A stretch of 64,000 nucleotides of DNA, from NCBI GenBank assembly GCA_954871525.1, contig OX940868.1, forward strand, positions 24,733,056 to 24,797,055, given 5' to 3'. The position numbers were made by a program, and so were the translations under genes. The stretch comes from Parietaria judaica. Lineage: Eukaryota > Streptophyta > Magnoliopsida > Rosales > Urticaceae. Shown here one piece after another: positions 43,261 through 54,014 of the stretch (position 1 is its first letter; every line of letters starts with the position of its first letter). The notes beneath the pieces were generated by a model that was not told the origin of the DNA, did no database searches, and saw nothing but the letters and a program-made list of their open reading frames with translations.

Positions 43261-45030
43261 TTTTTATTTTATTTTATTTTATTTTTAAAATAAATTAAAT
43301 TGAAAGGCATCACCCGTTGGAGTGTTGTTTTTTCATATGTTAAGTACTTTGTATTTTCGATTTTCTCCACTGAGATATTCCTTTGTAGGGTCCAACTTAC
43401 CTAATTACATGTCTAGTCCAACTTTATGAACGTTGAATTTGATTCTCACATCACATGTGTGTAGTTAAGAAACGGAACTCTTATTTATTTCCTCTTGTAT
43501 AATTCAAATAATAAAAATACTGGTATACTCTTATGCACACATCAAATTCAAGACTTCCTTGTTGGCTTTATACGTGTGAATCCACTTAGCACTTTGGATA
43601 TTTTGATTGATATTTGTTTGAATATAATGTTATAGCTAAAACGAACGTTCAGATTGAGTATTATTTAAATTTCAAAATGCATTGAATGCTAAAACTCAAG
43701 GTAAATTGATGATTTTTCTTAATAAATTGAAGAGGGTGGACGTGTAGAAATTTAATCAATATGTTTAAGATAAAAACAAACTAGAAACTTCAAAATTGTA
43801 TAAAAATTTAAATTGATCCCCATTTGGGGTTCTAGATCATTTGAATATTAATTCGCAAATAAGAATTCAAATATATATTTATTCTAGTACAGCACTAAAA
43901 AGCATTGACGCTAACTTTTCTAGGCACGGATTAATAAGTAAGAAATTTAATGCCCCAAATAGTTTAGGGACAAAATGAAATTATTAAATATTGATAAGTA
44001 ATTGTATAAATATATATATATATATTAATTTTTAATCAGACTAAATACAGTTAGTTAGCTAGCTAGTTGGTGTAAAAATATATTTATCATTTATGTGATT
44101 ATATGAAAACAAATTGGGCATTTTATGCATGAAATACTTATAGCGAAAGCCATTAGTTTTGAATTTTGATAATATTAAAGGACATACAGCTTCTTGGTAT
44201 AAGTCGCAGCATGTAGATGATGGACTAGTTCAACTGCGTTCACAAAAAGAAGCGTATCTGGTTTGGTGTGCATCAAGATTTGAATCAAACTTGAAAACAC
44301 ATGGACTGATTTTTTATTTATTTTTTATTTTCATAATCTCATGTTATATCTTTTTTTTTTCGGCTTTGCGTATGTACATATTTTTTTTAATCCCGGATCC
44401 GGACATGTCCATGTGTGGATTTTTTTTTAATTTTTTGGAATAAAATATGTATTTCTAAAAAAAAATAGATTGTCCGGGTTTAAAAAACGTACTTTATTTT
44501 CAGGACTATTGGTATTGTCGTTGATATAAGATTTATAATGTTGTCGTTGTAGCTACTAGCTTGCGTGTAGGCAGTGGATATTGAACCTGTGCTAATTTTT
44601 TTAATTCTTTTTTTTTTCCCAGTTTGAATATGCCCTAGAGAACTCGATACTGATGAGAAGGTATGTCGGTAAAAGAAAGAAACATGTCGTTGCTATTGGG
44701 AAAAACTGACAGGGAAAAAGGGACCGGGTCCCCATGGGCTCGCTGAGTGATCATGTATTAATAATTAATTAATTAGTAATATTAATATTAATATCACTTT
44801 ATATTTATTAAAATTCATTAAGTCATTTAAGCACTATGCCTATTTAAAGAGAGTTAAGCTCCCAAACTCCTAATTCACACTCAGACATTGCCTAGTCCTA
44901 GTTTAATAGGCTCTCTGCGATTTTTCTTTGCGCCTTGAAGCACTTGTGTGCCGTCATCCAAACACCGACGAGTATTAAATAATCTTCGTCCTCACTCCGA
45001 CTAGTCTTTGACATTTTCCGTCAGCATAGA
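43261..45030. other. Intergenic stretch, no gene seen
   Basis: AT-rich. The 94-codon frame at 44159-44443 is low complexity (Phe-rich) and not supported as a gene. Confidence 0.5.
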
Positions 45031-46050
45031 GGGAGAAAGGTGACAGGGGGAGACATCGACGACAGGGGGAGCATTGCCACGAGTGACCCGACCAACCATT
45101 TTGCTTTTAGTGTTTACTTTTGTTAAACTTTTGCTGGTTGTCGGTACATTGGTCACTCAGCTGGGTTTATCAAAAGATCAAGTTTATTTTATGATCATTT
45201 GTTCGTCGCTACATATCTACATATTTTATCTGGTCACCGAATTATATGCTTAACAAAAATGAGAGAGGGGGAGTTTGAAAAACTGTCTTTATTTGATAGT
45301 TTAGTGCAGTTATATGTTTGGCAGTGTTGTTGATCATACGAATTGTTATATCAGCGATCTCCCTATCCGTAAAGAAGAATTGGTCCGTCTTGACCTATAT
45401 ATTTAAAGAATTTGTTTCTCCTAACTGCTAGTCAAATATCAGAGCTGAATGAGCCTTTGAAATTCGAATTGTGGAGGAAATACTTAATCTAGGAAAGACT
45501 AAGTAAAAAGCCTACAAATAAGAAAGAATTTGTTAGGTTGTTGAGAGCTTTGTGGATTCTATTTAAAATTATCTAAGCACGCAAAAACGTTCATCCTTTC
45601 AGCCATAAAGTGAGAGAAAAACGTTGTGAACTACAGAGAGCTTCTAAGTCTTTTTCTCATATTTTCCGTGGATCCACCGTTGGCGTTTTCTTCCTTAGAA
45701 GAAGCCTGAAGAAGTCTGAAGCGCTTCAGTTATCGTCAACTATGTTGTGCTTTTACGCACTCATTGACACTCGCCTGAAGTCGCCTTACCTGCTTGCCGA
45801 GCCGTCGTGTCGTCGTCTTAATCAGCATGTTACAAGTCTGGTTACATCGCTGGTCGCACTGGTTAGAGTGTATTTTCCAGTTTGTTGTTCGGTGAATAAA
45901 ACGATCATGTGTAACGTCCATCTTGTAGTTATCAATGTTGATTAATCTGGGTGAAGGCCCCGCATAGTAGATAAATATCGAACTGCATTAACAAAACATC
46001 GCGTGTGTCTCTTTATTTTTGCATATGTTTATTTGGCGTTATTTTCCGCA
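45031..46050 (+). mobile_element. 3' end of a degraded Copia-type LTR retrotransposon
   Basis: Purine tracts GACAGGGGGAG occur at about 45042 and 45061, and a polypurine-tract-like GAGAGAGGGGGAG at 45261-45273. They are followed by a likely 3' LTR (45276-46050) that ends CGTGTGTCTCTTTATTTTTG ... TATTTTCCGCA, which resembles SIRE/Maximus-type LTR ends. No intact pol frame is upstream. The exact LTR start is uncertain. Confidence 0.45.
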
Positions 46051-46744
46051 TAACCGAGGAACGTGACGTTTCAATCCCCAACCTTGGGATTATAGTTCAT
46101 CTCCGACGTCCATGATTAAGTCCGAATTTCAGCATATTGCTCCTACATCAGATAGAGAGTTCATCCCGACCTCGGAGATTGAATTCATTCTAGAAAATCA
46201 TTCGGAGTTGGAGTTCATCTCTAACGTCGATGATTAATTTTGACTTTTTTGCATATCCGTGTTTTTTTTTTCTTTTCCAGAGAGCGTCACTATGTTTTTC
46301 GGCTTGTTGAGCCAACGTACTAGAGAGTGAAACTACATGTCCCCGTAGATTGAGTCATTTGTGATGCTGAAAGACATTAAGCATGCCGACCTCATAGACA
46401 CGTTATACACGTGTATACTGGAAAATTGCAAACTTCATGACCTAAAACTCGAGGCGCACTATGTTATTCGAGGCCGACTGGGTACTCATGTGTTGATTTT
46501 CACCGAACAAAACATTTCTGCGTTCATGCACTATTTGATACAAATGACTTTTCTGCGATCTGATACCCTTTTGCGTCAATTTCGTACGTAAGTCGTGGAC
46601 GATTATCCCTAAAGGCCATGCGGGCACAAATGTTCTTCAACATGATGCGACGAATCTCATGGTCGCCAAGGAATACAATCATTCAGACATAACAACACCT
46701 ACTTCAGGGAGAGCAACCCCGTCTTCAGGGCAGAAGCACTTATT
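46051..46744. other. Intergenic stretch, no gene assigned
   Basis: Contains a 76-codon frame (46361-46591) without recognisable motifs, possibly from retrotransposon-derived sequence. Confidence 0.4.
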
Positions 46745-46970
46745 GCGGGGGTGTGGTTCCAACCACCCCCTTTAATTTTTTATAATTATTATTTTTATAT
46801 TATAATACTTTAATTTTAATTTTTTAACGTAATTTTTTATATAAAATTTATTTAAACCCCCCTTAATTGTCACCAAGATTCAAATATAACCCCCTAAGGT
46901 AGAATTTTTGACACAAAATTATATCTAACCCTCCCCCCCCCCCCTAACGTAAATCCTGGCTCCGCCACCA
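46745..46970. mobile_element. Probable hAT-type remnant, reverse orientation
   Basis: The right end reads CCTGGCTCCGCCACC, the inverse of the CAGTGGCGGAGCCAGG hAT end seen at 12398, preceded by a poly-C run (46931-46944). The left end near GCGGGGGTGTGGTT is not a clear match. Confidence 0.4.
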
Positions 46971-48775
46971 CCCGTCGTCGGTGTTATCATCCTTGTTGCA
47001 TTTGAACCCTCACACATTTCAAATCTCTATCACTTTTTTTTTTCTTACAATGCAAACCTAAATAAAAACCCAATCAAAGCTTAGAATCGAACCCTAAAAT
47101 TAAAACAAGTCGGAGGTTATGGTTGAGGCTGAGGTTTTGATGACAACGTTAGATTGGAAATAAGGACGGGTCGGAGGTTATGGTCGGTCGAGGCTGAGAG
47201 CATCAGCATTTGGATGAGAGAGAGAAATATCGAGGCTTGAGAAAGTCGGGATTGGATGAGAGAAAAAAGTCAAGGACAATATGAGAAGCAAACATCGTAC
47301 GTTATTAGTTTTCGAATTTTACAATTTTGATAACTACTTTTTCGATATCCCCTTAAAAATTAGTTAATGAATTTTCCCACAAATATGCTTATTTACATAG
47401 AAGGTACATCGTATTCTGATTGTACACATAATAAATTTGTACCATTGCTTATGATATCTTGTCGTCTGTCTCGTCTAAACTAATAGTCTTGCCCGCTATT
47501 GTCATATGTGATTTTTTAGTCGCCTGGACACTAAGTTAACTAGTAAGTCACGTTTATTGATTCCACTTTGGTTGGCGATGAATTTCTCTGGTCAACAAGC
47601 AAATCTTGTCGCTAATACTTGAGGACCAAGTTCCAAAAACCCATTGGGAATTTAGTATTACAACCTACTATGATATTTGTTATAAAGATACTCAGTTTTT
47701 TTTTTTATATAACGACAGAAATAAAATGTATCATAATTTGTCTCAAATTTTATTAATATATTCTTCAAATTATTATAGCAAACGACTAATGAGATTTACA
47801 ATATTTAAAATATAAGATCTTAAAATCAAAATAAATTTTTGAAAAGACTCAAAACTAATCAACAAAAAAATATCATTTTAAACATGTCTGAGAAACACTC
47901 ATTTTATCTAACCAAAACAAACGTTTATAGGAAATGGGAGATCACTACAGTTGGTAAATAAATTATCTATTGTTGTTGACATCATAACAAGCTAAAACAT
48001 CAACGAAAACATCAACGATTGTTCCCTTCTGTATAAAAATGATGAATCTTGTAATACACTGCTATTCTGTATCAGGGTCGGATACCTGCGAATTACGGAT
48101 AATACACTAGCATATATGTATATATAGTCTCCGTGGCTTAAATCCCAGACAGTCAATCGACGAAAAATAAATATGAAGACAAGAGAATTTACCCTAATTC
48201 GGACTAAATAAAATGTCATACTGCCTACTTGGAGAGTGCATCTACTTAGCCAATCAATCTGAGATTAGAAAGATTACAAGATCTCAATACTTCCTCTTTT
48301 CTTGGTGTTTTCTCTTTAGAAGGTGTTCTCTCACTCTATTTTTAGTTTATCTTTTCACTAAACCAAAATCTAGGCCATATCATCACATACACATAATTAA
48401 TCATGTTATTCCCAAAGTCCCATATATATCATATAATGCATTTAGGATAGTGGATCCAACCAACAATTATTCCATTCTAAAATTACTCACGTTATAATGA
48501 AAAATATTCCTTTTGTATTTTTGTATCGCGGCTATAATATATTGTGATTGGTGTAGATTATATTTTCTAAAAAAATTACCAACTAGGTATTTAAGATGAT
48601 TACTTTTGTCCCACTCTCACTTGATCTCTGTTATTCTTATCCGATTTTGATCGTCAACCAATTGGAGAGCAAATCTGGTCATGAGGTTTACTTGACTTGC
48701 ATTCTATTAATGTATTAAAACTTGATGACCAAATATCAAGATCCAATTCGTAAGAAACTCCAAGCTGAAAAATGC
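46971..48775. other. Intergenic stretch upstream of the BAHD gene, no gene seen
   Basis: AT-rich sequence with a duplicated GTCGGAGGTTATGGTYG block near 47110 and 47170. No coding signal. Confidence 0.5.
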
Positions 48776-48784
48776 TATAAATTA
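48776..48784 (+). promoter_or_regulatory. TATA box of the BAHD gene
   Basis: TATAAATTA about 50 bp upstream of the ATG at 48829, implying a very short leader of about 20-25 nt. Confidence 0.5.
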
Positions 48785-48828
48785 ATAGGAAGAGGCAATT
48801 GATCATCCTTCACAAGCAAAGCCTCAAA

Positions 48829-50172
48829 ATGGATATCGAAATCGTAAGAACAAAGACAATAAAACCATCCTCCCAAACTCCACACCACCTCAGAAGCTTT
48901 CGGCTCTCTCTTCTCGATCAGTTTTCGCCTATTACTTATACGCGAATCCTTCTCTTCTTTGCCCCGACCAGCACTTGCGAAAGGGATCAAAGACCGGCCA
49001 CGGTAGCGGCCGAAAGATCCGAGCTTCTGAGAGCAGCATTGTCTCAAACCTTGACAAGCTTCTATCCTTTCGCTGGAAGATTCAAAGATAACCTCGAAAT
49101 CGACTGCAACGACGAAGGAGTTGAGTTTGTCGAAACTAGAGTCGGATCCAGAATTTCAGTGATCATACAGAATCCGAACCCGGAGTGGTTGATACAGCTG
49201 GTGCCGGCTGACAGAGTCCTGTCCAGAGAAGTCATTGGAACGGTCCCTCTCCTGTGGCTCAAAGTCAACTCTTTCGAATGCGGCGGAATAGCAATAGGAC
49301 TATCTCTAACGCACAAAATCGCCGACGCTGCAACGATTTCCACGTTTCTCAACTGTTGGGCCGCGAATATGCCAGAATCTCCTTTTGTCTCCCCGGTGTT
49401 ACCGCAATTTGTTCCCCCGTCTCTGTTCCCACAAAGTGAGTCACTGTCGTCGCTTCCGGCGGTTCCCGCGCAACCACCTCTCCCACAAAAGACCGCCGGA
49501 AGAAGGCTTCTATTCCGTGGCCCGAGAATCTCAGCTCTCCGGTCTCAATTAGCTAGCCCGGCAGTGCAAAACCCAACTCGTGTCGAAGCTGTGCTGGCTC
49601 TTATTTGGAAATGCGCAATGAAAGCTTCTAGAGCATCGAAATCGTCGGGATCCGGCAGTTCTCACCTCAGTACATCTGGATTGCTCCAAGCGGTGAATGT
49701 TCGCAGAAGGCTCCATCCACCATTGCCGGAGAGCACTGCCGGGAATCTCTCTTGGGTCTACCCCGTGAAGTGCAATACGGATCCGGTGTCCGACCCGGAG
49801 CTGCAAAACTTGGTTGGTCTGATAAGGAAAGGGATTGAAGAGTTCAGCGAGGGCTTCAATGTTCGAACGCGTAGCCAAGGTCTGAATCAGTGCTTTGAGG
49901 AGTTTATGGTTATGAGCAGCGACAAAGAGATGGACATGTACGTGGCTACAAGCTGGTGCAGATTTCCTTTCCATGGAGTGGATTTCGGATGGGGAAAGCC
50001 ATCTTGGGTTTGTGTCCCTAATGTCAAAACCAAGAATGTCATTCTGCTTATGGATGCAAGACACGAGTACGAAGATGGAATCGAAGTGTGCTTGAGTTTG
50101 GGCGAAGACGAAATGGCTTGCTTTGAAAGAAGCCGGGAGTTGCTCGAATTCGCCTCTTTCTCCCCTTGTTGA
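48829..50172 (+). CDS. BAHD acyltransferase, vinorine synthase-like
   Basis: Intronless 447-residue BAHD family enzyme, which moves an acyl group from acyl-CoA to an alcohol or amine in the cytosol. Both family signatures are intact: catalytic HxxxD as HKIAD (His162, Asp166) and DFGWG (385-389). The N-terminus (MDIEIVRTKTIKPSSQTPHHLRSF) and the C-terminal MDARHEYEDGIEVCLSLGEDEM stretch resemble the vinorine synthase / salutaridinol acetyltransferase-like group, several of whose members acetylate alkaloids using acetyl-CoA. The open frame extends upstream to 48799 but without an ATG, so 48829 is the start. It lies between BBE6 and BBE7. Some alkaloid routes use a BBE-like oxidase together with a BAHD acetyltransferase, so the neighbourhood is suggestive, but acceptor and donor are not known here. 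Confidence 0.93.
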   Translation: MDIEIVRTKTIKPSSQTPHHLRSFRLSLLDQFSPITYTRILLFFAPTSTCERDQRPATVAAERSELLRAALSQTLTSFYPFAGRFKDNLEIDCNDEGVEFVETRVGSRISVIIQNPNPEWLIQLVPADRVLSREVIGTVPLLWLKVNSFECGGIAIGLSLTHKIADAATISTFLNCWAANMPESPFVSPVLPQFVPPSLFPQSESLSSLPAVPAQPPLPQKTAGRRLLFRGPRISALRSQLASPAVQNPTRVEAVLALIWKCAMKASRASKSSGSGSSHLSTSGLLQAVNVRRRLHPPLPESTAGNLSWVYPVKCNTDPVSDPELQNLVGLIRKGIEEFSEGFNVRTRSQGLNQCFEEFMVMSSDKEMDMYVATSWCRFPFHGVDFGWGKPSWVCVPNVKTKNVILLMDARHEYEDGIEVCLSLGEDEMACFERSRELLEFASFSPC

Positions 50173-51494
50173 GCAACGGCGAATTGTATTGTTTTAAACA
50201 ACTCAAAAGTAGTATTTTTTTTTTCCGGAACTGGAACGAAATAGAAGTTGTCGGATCTACCATACTCATCATGATGGGTGTCGTTTTCGAAATCATTATG
50301 AGCTAAATTTCTATTAGGATCGCGATTTGAGCTCAAGTCGAATTATATGTTCTAGATCTCATCATCAATTTTTTGTTTCATGCTTTTAACCCCTTGATAA
50401 ATGATTAGATTGAATTGATATTCTTGGTATACTTGGGAAACTAAAATTATGCATGAGATAAGGGTAGAATAATTGTGAAAACTCTAAGTTCGCATGAGAT
50501 AGGAGTGGCGAATCCAGAAATTCATATTAGTAATAAGGGCTATTTTTATTTTTATTTTACTAAGTGAAATCGAGTTAAGCCCGATTTTCATGTTTGGACA
50601 AGACTCAATTTTCGGGCCAAGACTTGGTTGAAAACGGACCGGATTTTTTCACTAGTTAGTAACAAATTCCTGACCGTAATAGTTACAAATATTTAGCGAA
50701 TTATTACTCATCCAAACGCCAAACACTTGTGGCTCAAAGCTGATTATAAAGCGAGCAACCGGAAGAACGAAATCAAATTTCTCCCGTCAGTCGTTGTTGC
50801 TCGGGAAAAAAGCGGCCACAGAATACAAATTTTAGGATTTTGGACTAACAAATAACATTTGTGAAGAGCATAAAAAATTATCCATTTGGTCTTGATTCGT
50901 AAATTCATCGATTGATACCGCTTAACGACGATTGCAAACTTTATTAATACAATTTGGAAAGTGAGCTCACTAAAACTGAAAGAGAATCTTTTCTTTTGCA
51001 TAACTAATTTACCGGTTTTAACTACTTCTTTGAAGTCAAATAAACATATAAAGAAATTATATAAAAGAAAACAAGCTTATTTTTCGCATTATTTCGGAAG
51101 TTACAAACACATAGAGCTTAATTTGAATAACTTAAGACCCAAAGTTTGGAGCAATCCCTATTTATCATCAAACGTTTTCCTATTCAATAACTTAAAGACA
51201 CAAAACTTTAGAACACTTGGTGAATAAAAAAAGTCATGAACTTTAAGCAAACCCAATGGAATAAAAGGACAGAAAATGAGATTAGAGAGTGGGACCTAGT
51301 GTTGTTCGAAGAAAGAAAAAGGGGGATAGAAAATCAAGTGGGCTATCGTGAGAAAAGGAAGGAAGAGAGAAGTGGGCTTGAGGTTTAATGGTCTATAACC
51401 CCCTTTTTGGGTCCTTAGTGGGTGCGCCCATCATAGGAATATACTTATGTGACATATAATAGATATTACATTAAAAACGTAGAAGCTCGACCGA
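50173..51494. other. Intergenic stretch after the BAHD gene, no gene seen
   Basis: AT-rich; an 88-codon frame at 50961-51227 is Lys/Asn-rich and not supported. Confidence 0.5.
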
Positions 51495-51735
51495 CCACAA
51501 AATTTAACCCGACGCTGGCCCAGAAAAGTCAACTTGGCGTCGGCCCTAAAAATTAAACCCGACACCAAACCAAAAAAGTCACCCTGATGATGGGCCAAAA
51601 AAGTCATCCTGGCGCCACCCTAGAAAAGCAAACTGGACCCTGAACCAGAAAAATAAACTAGACACCGGCTCGGAAAATTCAACCCTAAGCCGGTCTGGAA
51701 AAGTCAGCACGACATGGCTTGTAAAATAAATAACG
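51495..51735. repeat. Minisatellite, about 25-bp unit, 8-9 diverged copies
   Basis: The unit is roughly CCAGAAAAGTCAACCTGGCGCCGGC, with a conserved GAAAAGTC or AAAAAGTC core every 24-27 bp. Copies differ at several positions each. Confidence 0.75.
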
Positions 51736-52470
51736 CCTATTATATATTAATAATAATTTTAAAAATTAAAAAATAAGTGAGGCAGCGTGTCACGTGACAG
51801 TTAATGGATGCCACGTTCCTAAGTAAATTAACAGTGTTCAAAATGTTGAATGGAAATATGTGTGACCTCTGAATGGTAAACTGAGTAACTTTTTTTTTTT
51901 TGAAAGGTAAACTGAGTAACTTTTTGCCACAGTACAATCACTTTAGCATCAAGCCTCTCTAGTTTTATTTATTTATTTATTTATTTTTAAAGTTTTTTCC
52001 AAATTTGAGTATATTCAATATTGGTCATGAAAATTCCAGAAAACCAAAGAAGTTTTTTAAATCACGACTTTTTATTATTACATCCATTGGTGTAACTAGG
52101 ATTTCGGTTTAGGGGCGGTGGGCTTAAGATTAAGTGTTTTCCAAATTTCTGGAATGCCACAAAAACTATCATAAAAATACTTTATAATTACAAAAAAATA
52201 AAAGTTCCAATTATTTTAAAAAATAATTCAAACCGATATAAATTAATATTAATTCCATGTGGCGTTGCTATTTGACAGTCAAACAACTCTTAAGTAGTGT
52301 TTTACTAACGGTCACCCAAATAAACTAGATGAAAAATATGGTCAATCTTCAAAGCGAGAATGGAATACTATTGCCGCAAATTTTTGAAGTTGGATACATG
52401 TCGCTACTAGTGCCGCTAATATCTTTAAAAACATTCTCATTTTATAGAGTTGATTAAAATTAGCTTGCAC
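51736..52470. other. Intergenic stretch left of the LINE
   Basis: AT-rich with poly-T and a (TTTA)n tract near 51965-51990. It ends with TAGCTTGCAC (52461-52470), the left target duplication of the LINE. Confidence 0.55.
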
Positions 52471-53855
52471 GCAAAAGCCTTTGTTGGGGGCGAGAACTAG
52501 TCTGTCGCGGTACTAGATGGCAAGTTGGAGATGGCTTTCTAAGAGCTTTTAAGCAACCTTGGATCCCACGTGCGGGTGCTTTTAAATCTTTGACGGAAGA
52601 ACCGGACGACGACTACCCTTGGTGCGTTTCCGATTTTATCGTTAATGGAGAATGGAATAAAGATGTTGTCGAGGCCTTGATGTCCCCCTATGATGCCGCG
52701 TCTATCTTAAAAATCCCTTTGAGTACGGAAGGTAGCCATGATCGCCTTGTTTGGCACTTTGAGGACGATGGGTTGTATACCGTTCGATCGGGATACCGCC
52801 TTGCGAGGATGGATGGCCGGGGGGGCCCGTCGAGCTCGAGCAATGAGGTTGGAAGATGGTGGACTAAGTTGTGGAGCCTCCAAATTCCGCCTAAAGTTAA
52901 ACACCATGTTTGGCGGGCGTGGTTTGAGGCTCTCCCAACCTTAGGGGCGCTTCGTGGGAGGGGGGTCGAATGCCTTCCTTTTTGTAGGTTTTGTGGGGCT
53001 CTTCCGGAGGATGCTCGCCATGCGACGTGGAGTTGTGAGCGTGCCCGTGCGGTGTGGGGAAGCTCGTACCTCCATAGGTGGGTTGACAAAGTGGGAGAAA
53101 TCCCGCTTCGGGATCTTTGTCTCCGGGCTTTTGAGACCCTTGATACTCGGGATTTGGAGTTTTTTTGCGGGCTTCTTTGGGCGTCTTGGACCGATCGAAA
53201 TCTCCGTCTCTTTGAGCATCAAACCAAGGCACCGAGATTTTGGGTTGAGGAAGTAGCAAGTTGGTTCGATAGCTACAAAAAGCATTCTCGGAGCACATGT
53301 ACTTCCCCACGGGAGAGGGAGGTAAGCTGAGGTCTTGGAAGGGTGCCGAGGATGGAGGTCTCAAACTCAATGTGGACGCCGCTTGGGAGGAGAACGCTGG
53401 ACGAGCGGCTTTTGGGGAGGTTGTTAGAGACCGAAACGGTGTGGTCTTGGGCGTCTCGGCTTCGCTCATGGAAAATGTGGACTCGGCTTTGACGGCCGAA
53501 TGTATTGCCATACGCCGGGGTCTTAAGTTTGTCCAAGACTGCAAGTGGACCGTCTCGGCTATTGAGACCGATTGCCTCCAAGCTATGCAGTTGATTAACG
53601 GGGGGAACTTTTTAGGCACGCGGGGACCAATTTTGGTGGATCTTGGTGTGTTAGCCCGGTCGGTGGGGTTTTCCGGAAGATATACGTGGGTCCTTAGAGT
53701 GTGTAACGAAGCCGCTCATTGTGTGGCGAAAAAACGTCTTTGCTCTCTGGCTTCGGACATGTGGTGTCTTGATTGCCCGGTTTGGCTTGTAGACGTTATT
53801 TGTAAGGACCTCGGTCCCCCCCTATTAATCTAAATCCATGTTTGTTCAAAAAAAA
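52471..53855 (+). mobile_element. 5'-truncated LINE with 10-bp target duplication TAGCTTGCAC
   Basis: The insert is bounded by TAGCTTGCAC at 52461-52470 and 53856-53865 and ends in a short A-rich tail (CAAAAAAAA), as expected for target-primed reverse transcription. The 5' end is cut within the RT C-terminal region. The right boundary is 150 bp from the BBE7 start codon. Confidence 0.88.
52510..53833 (+). pseudogene. LINE ORF2 C-terminal part: zf-RVT and RNase H domains, frameshifted
   Basis: An upstream piece reads like the end of an RT (VGDG..., AFKQPWIPRAGAFKSL) before the long open frame at 52590. That frame holds a zf-RVT-like region: WWTKLWSLQIPPKVKHHVWRAW, then CRFCGALPEDARHATWSCERAR. 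The RNase H part continues in another frame (53297-53833): LKLNVDAAWEENAGRAAFGEVVRDRNGVVLG, followed by ECIAIRRGL and ETDCLQAMQLIN. The change of frame between 53297 and 53330 indicates a frameshift or a decayed junction. RNase H acidic residues appear to be present, but the ORF lacks the RT core, so it is not autonomous. Higher GC than the surrounding DNA reflects the element. Confidence 0.85.
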
Positions 53856-54014
53856 TAGCTTGCACACGTCATCATGTTTTTCCAAGTCCTTGTCAACTTG
53901 TTACAATATATTAATATATATCGCACGATATTGGGTCGTTGAAGTAATCATTCACGTTTACACCCAACAAAACTTGTCATTATATGCAACAAGTAAGAAC
54001 AAATTAGAGAAGCC

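Noticed and set aside
45610..45945. 111-codon ORF
   Set aside because: It falls inside the probable Copia-type LTR and has no protein similarity I recognise.
49549..50064. 171-codon minus-strand ORF over the BAHD gene
   Set aside because: Antisense shadow of a gene with intact HxxxD and DFGWG motifs.
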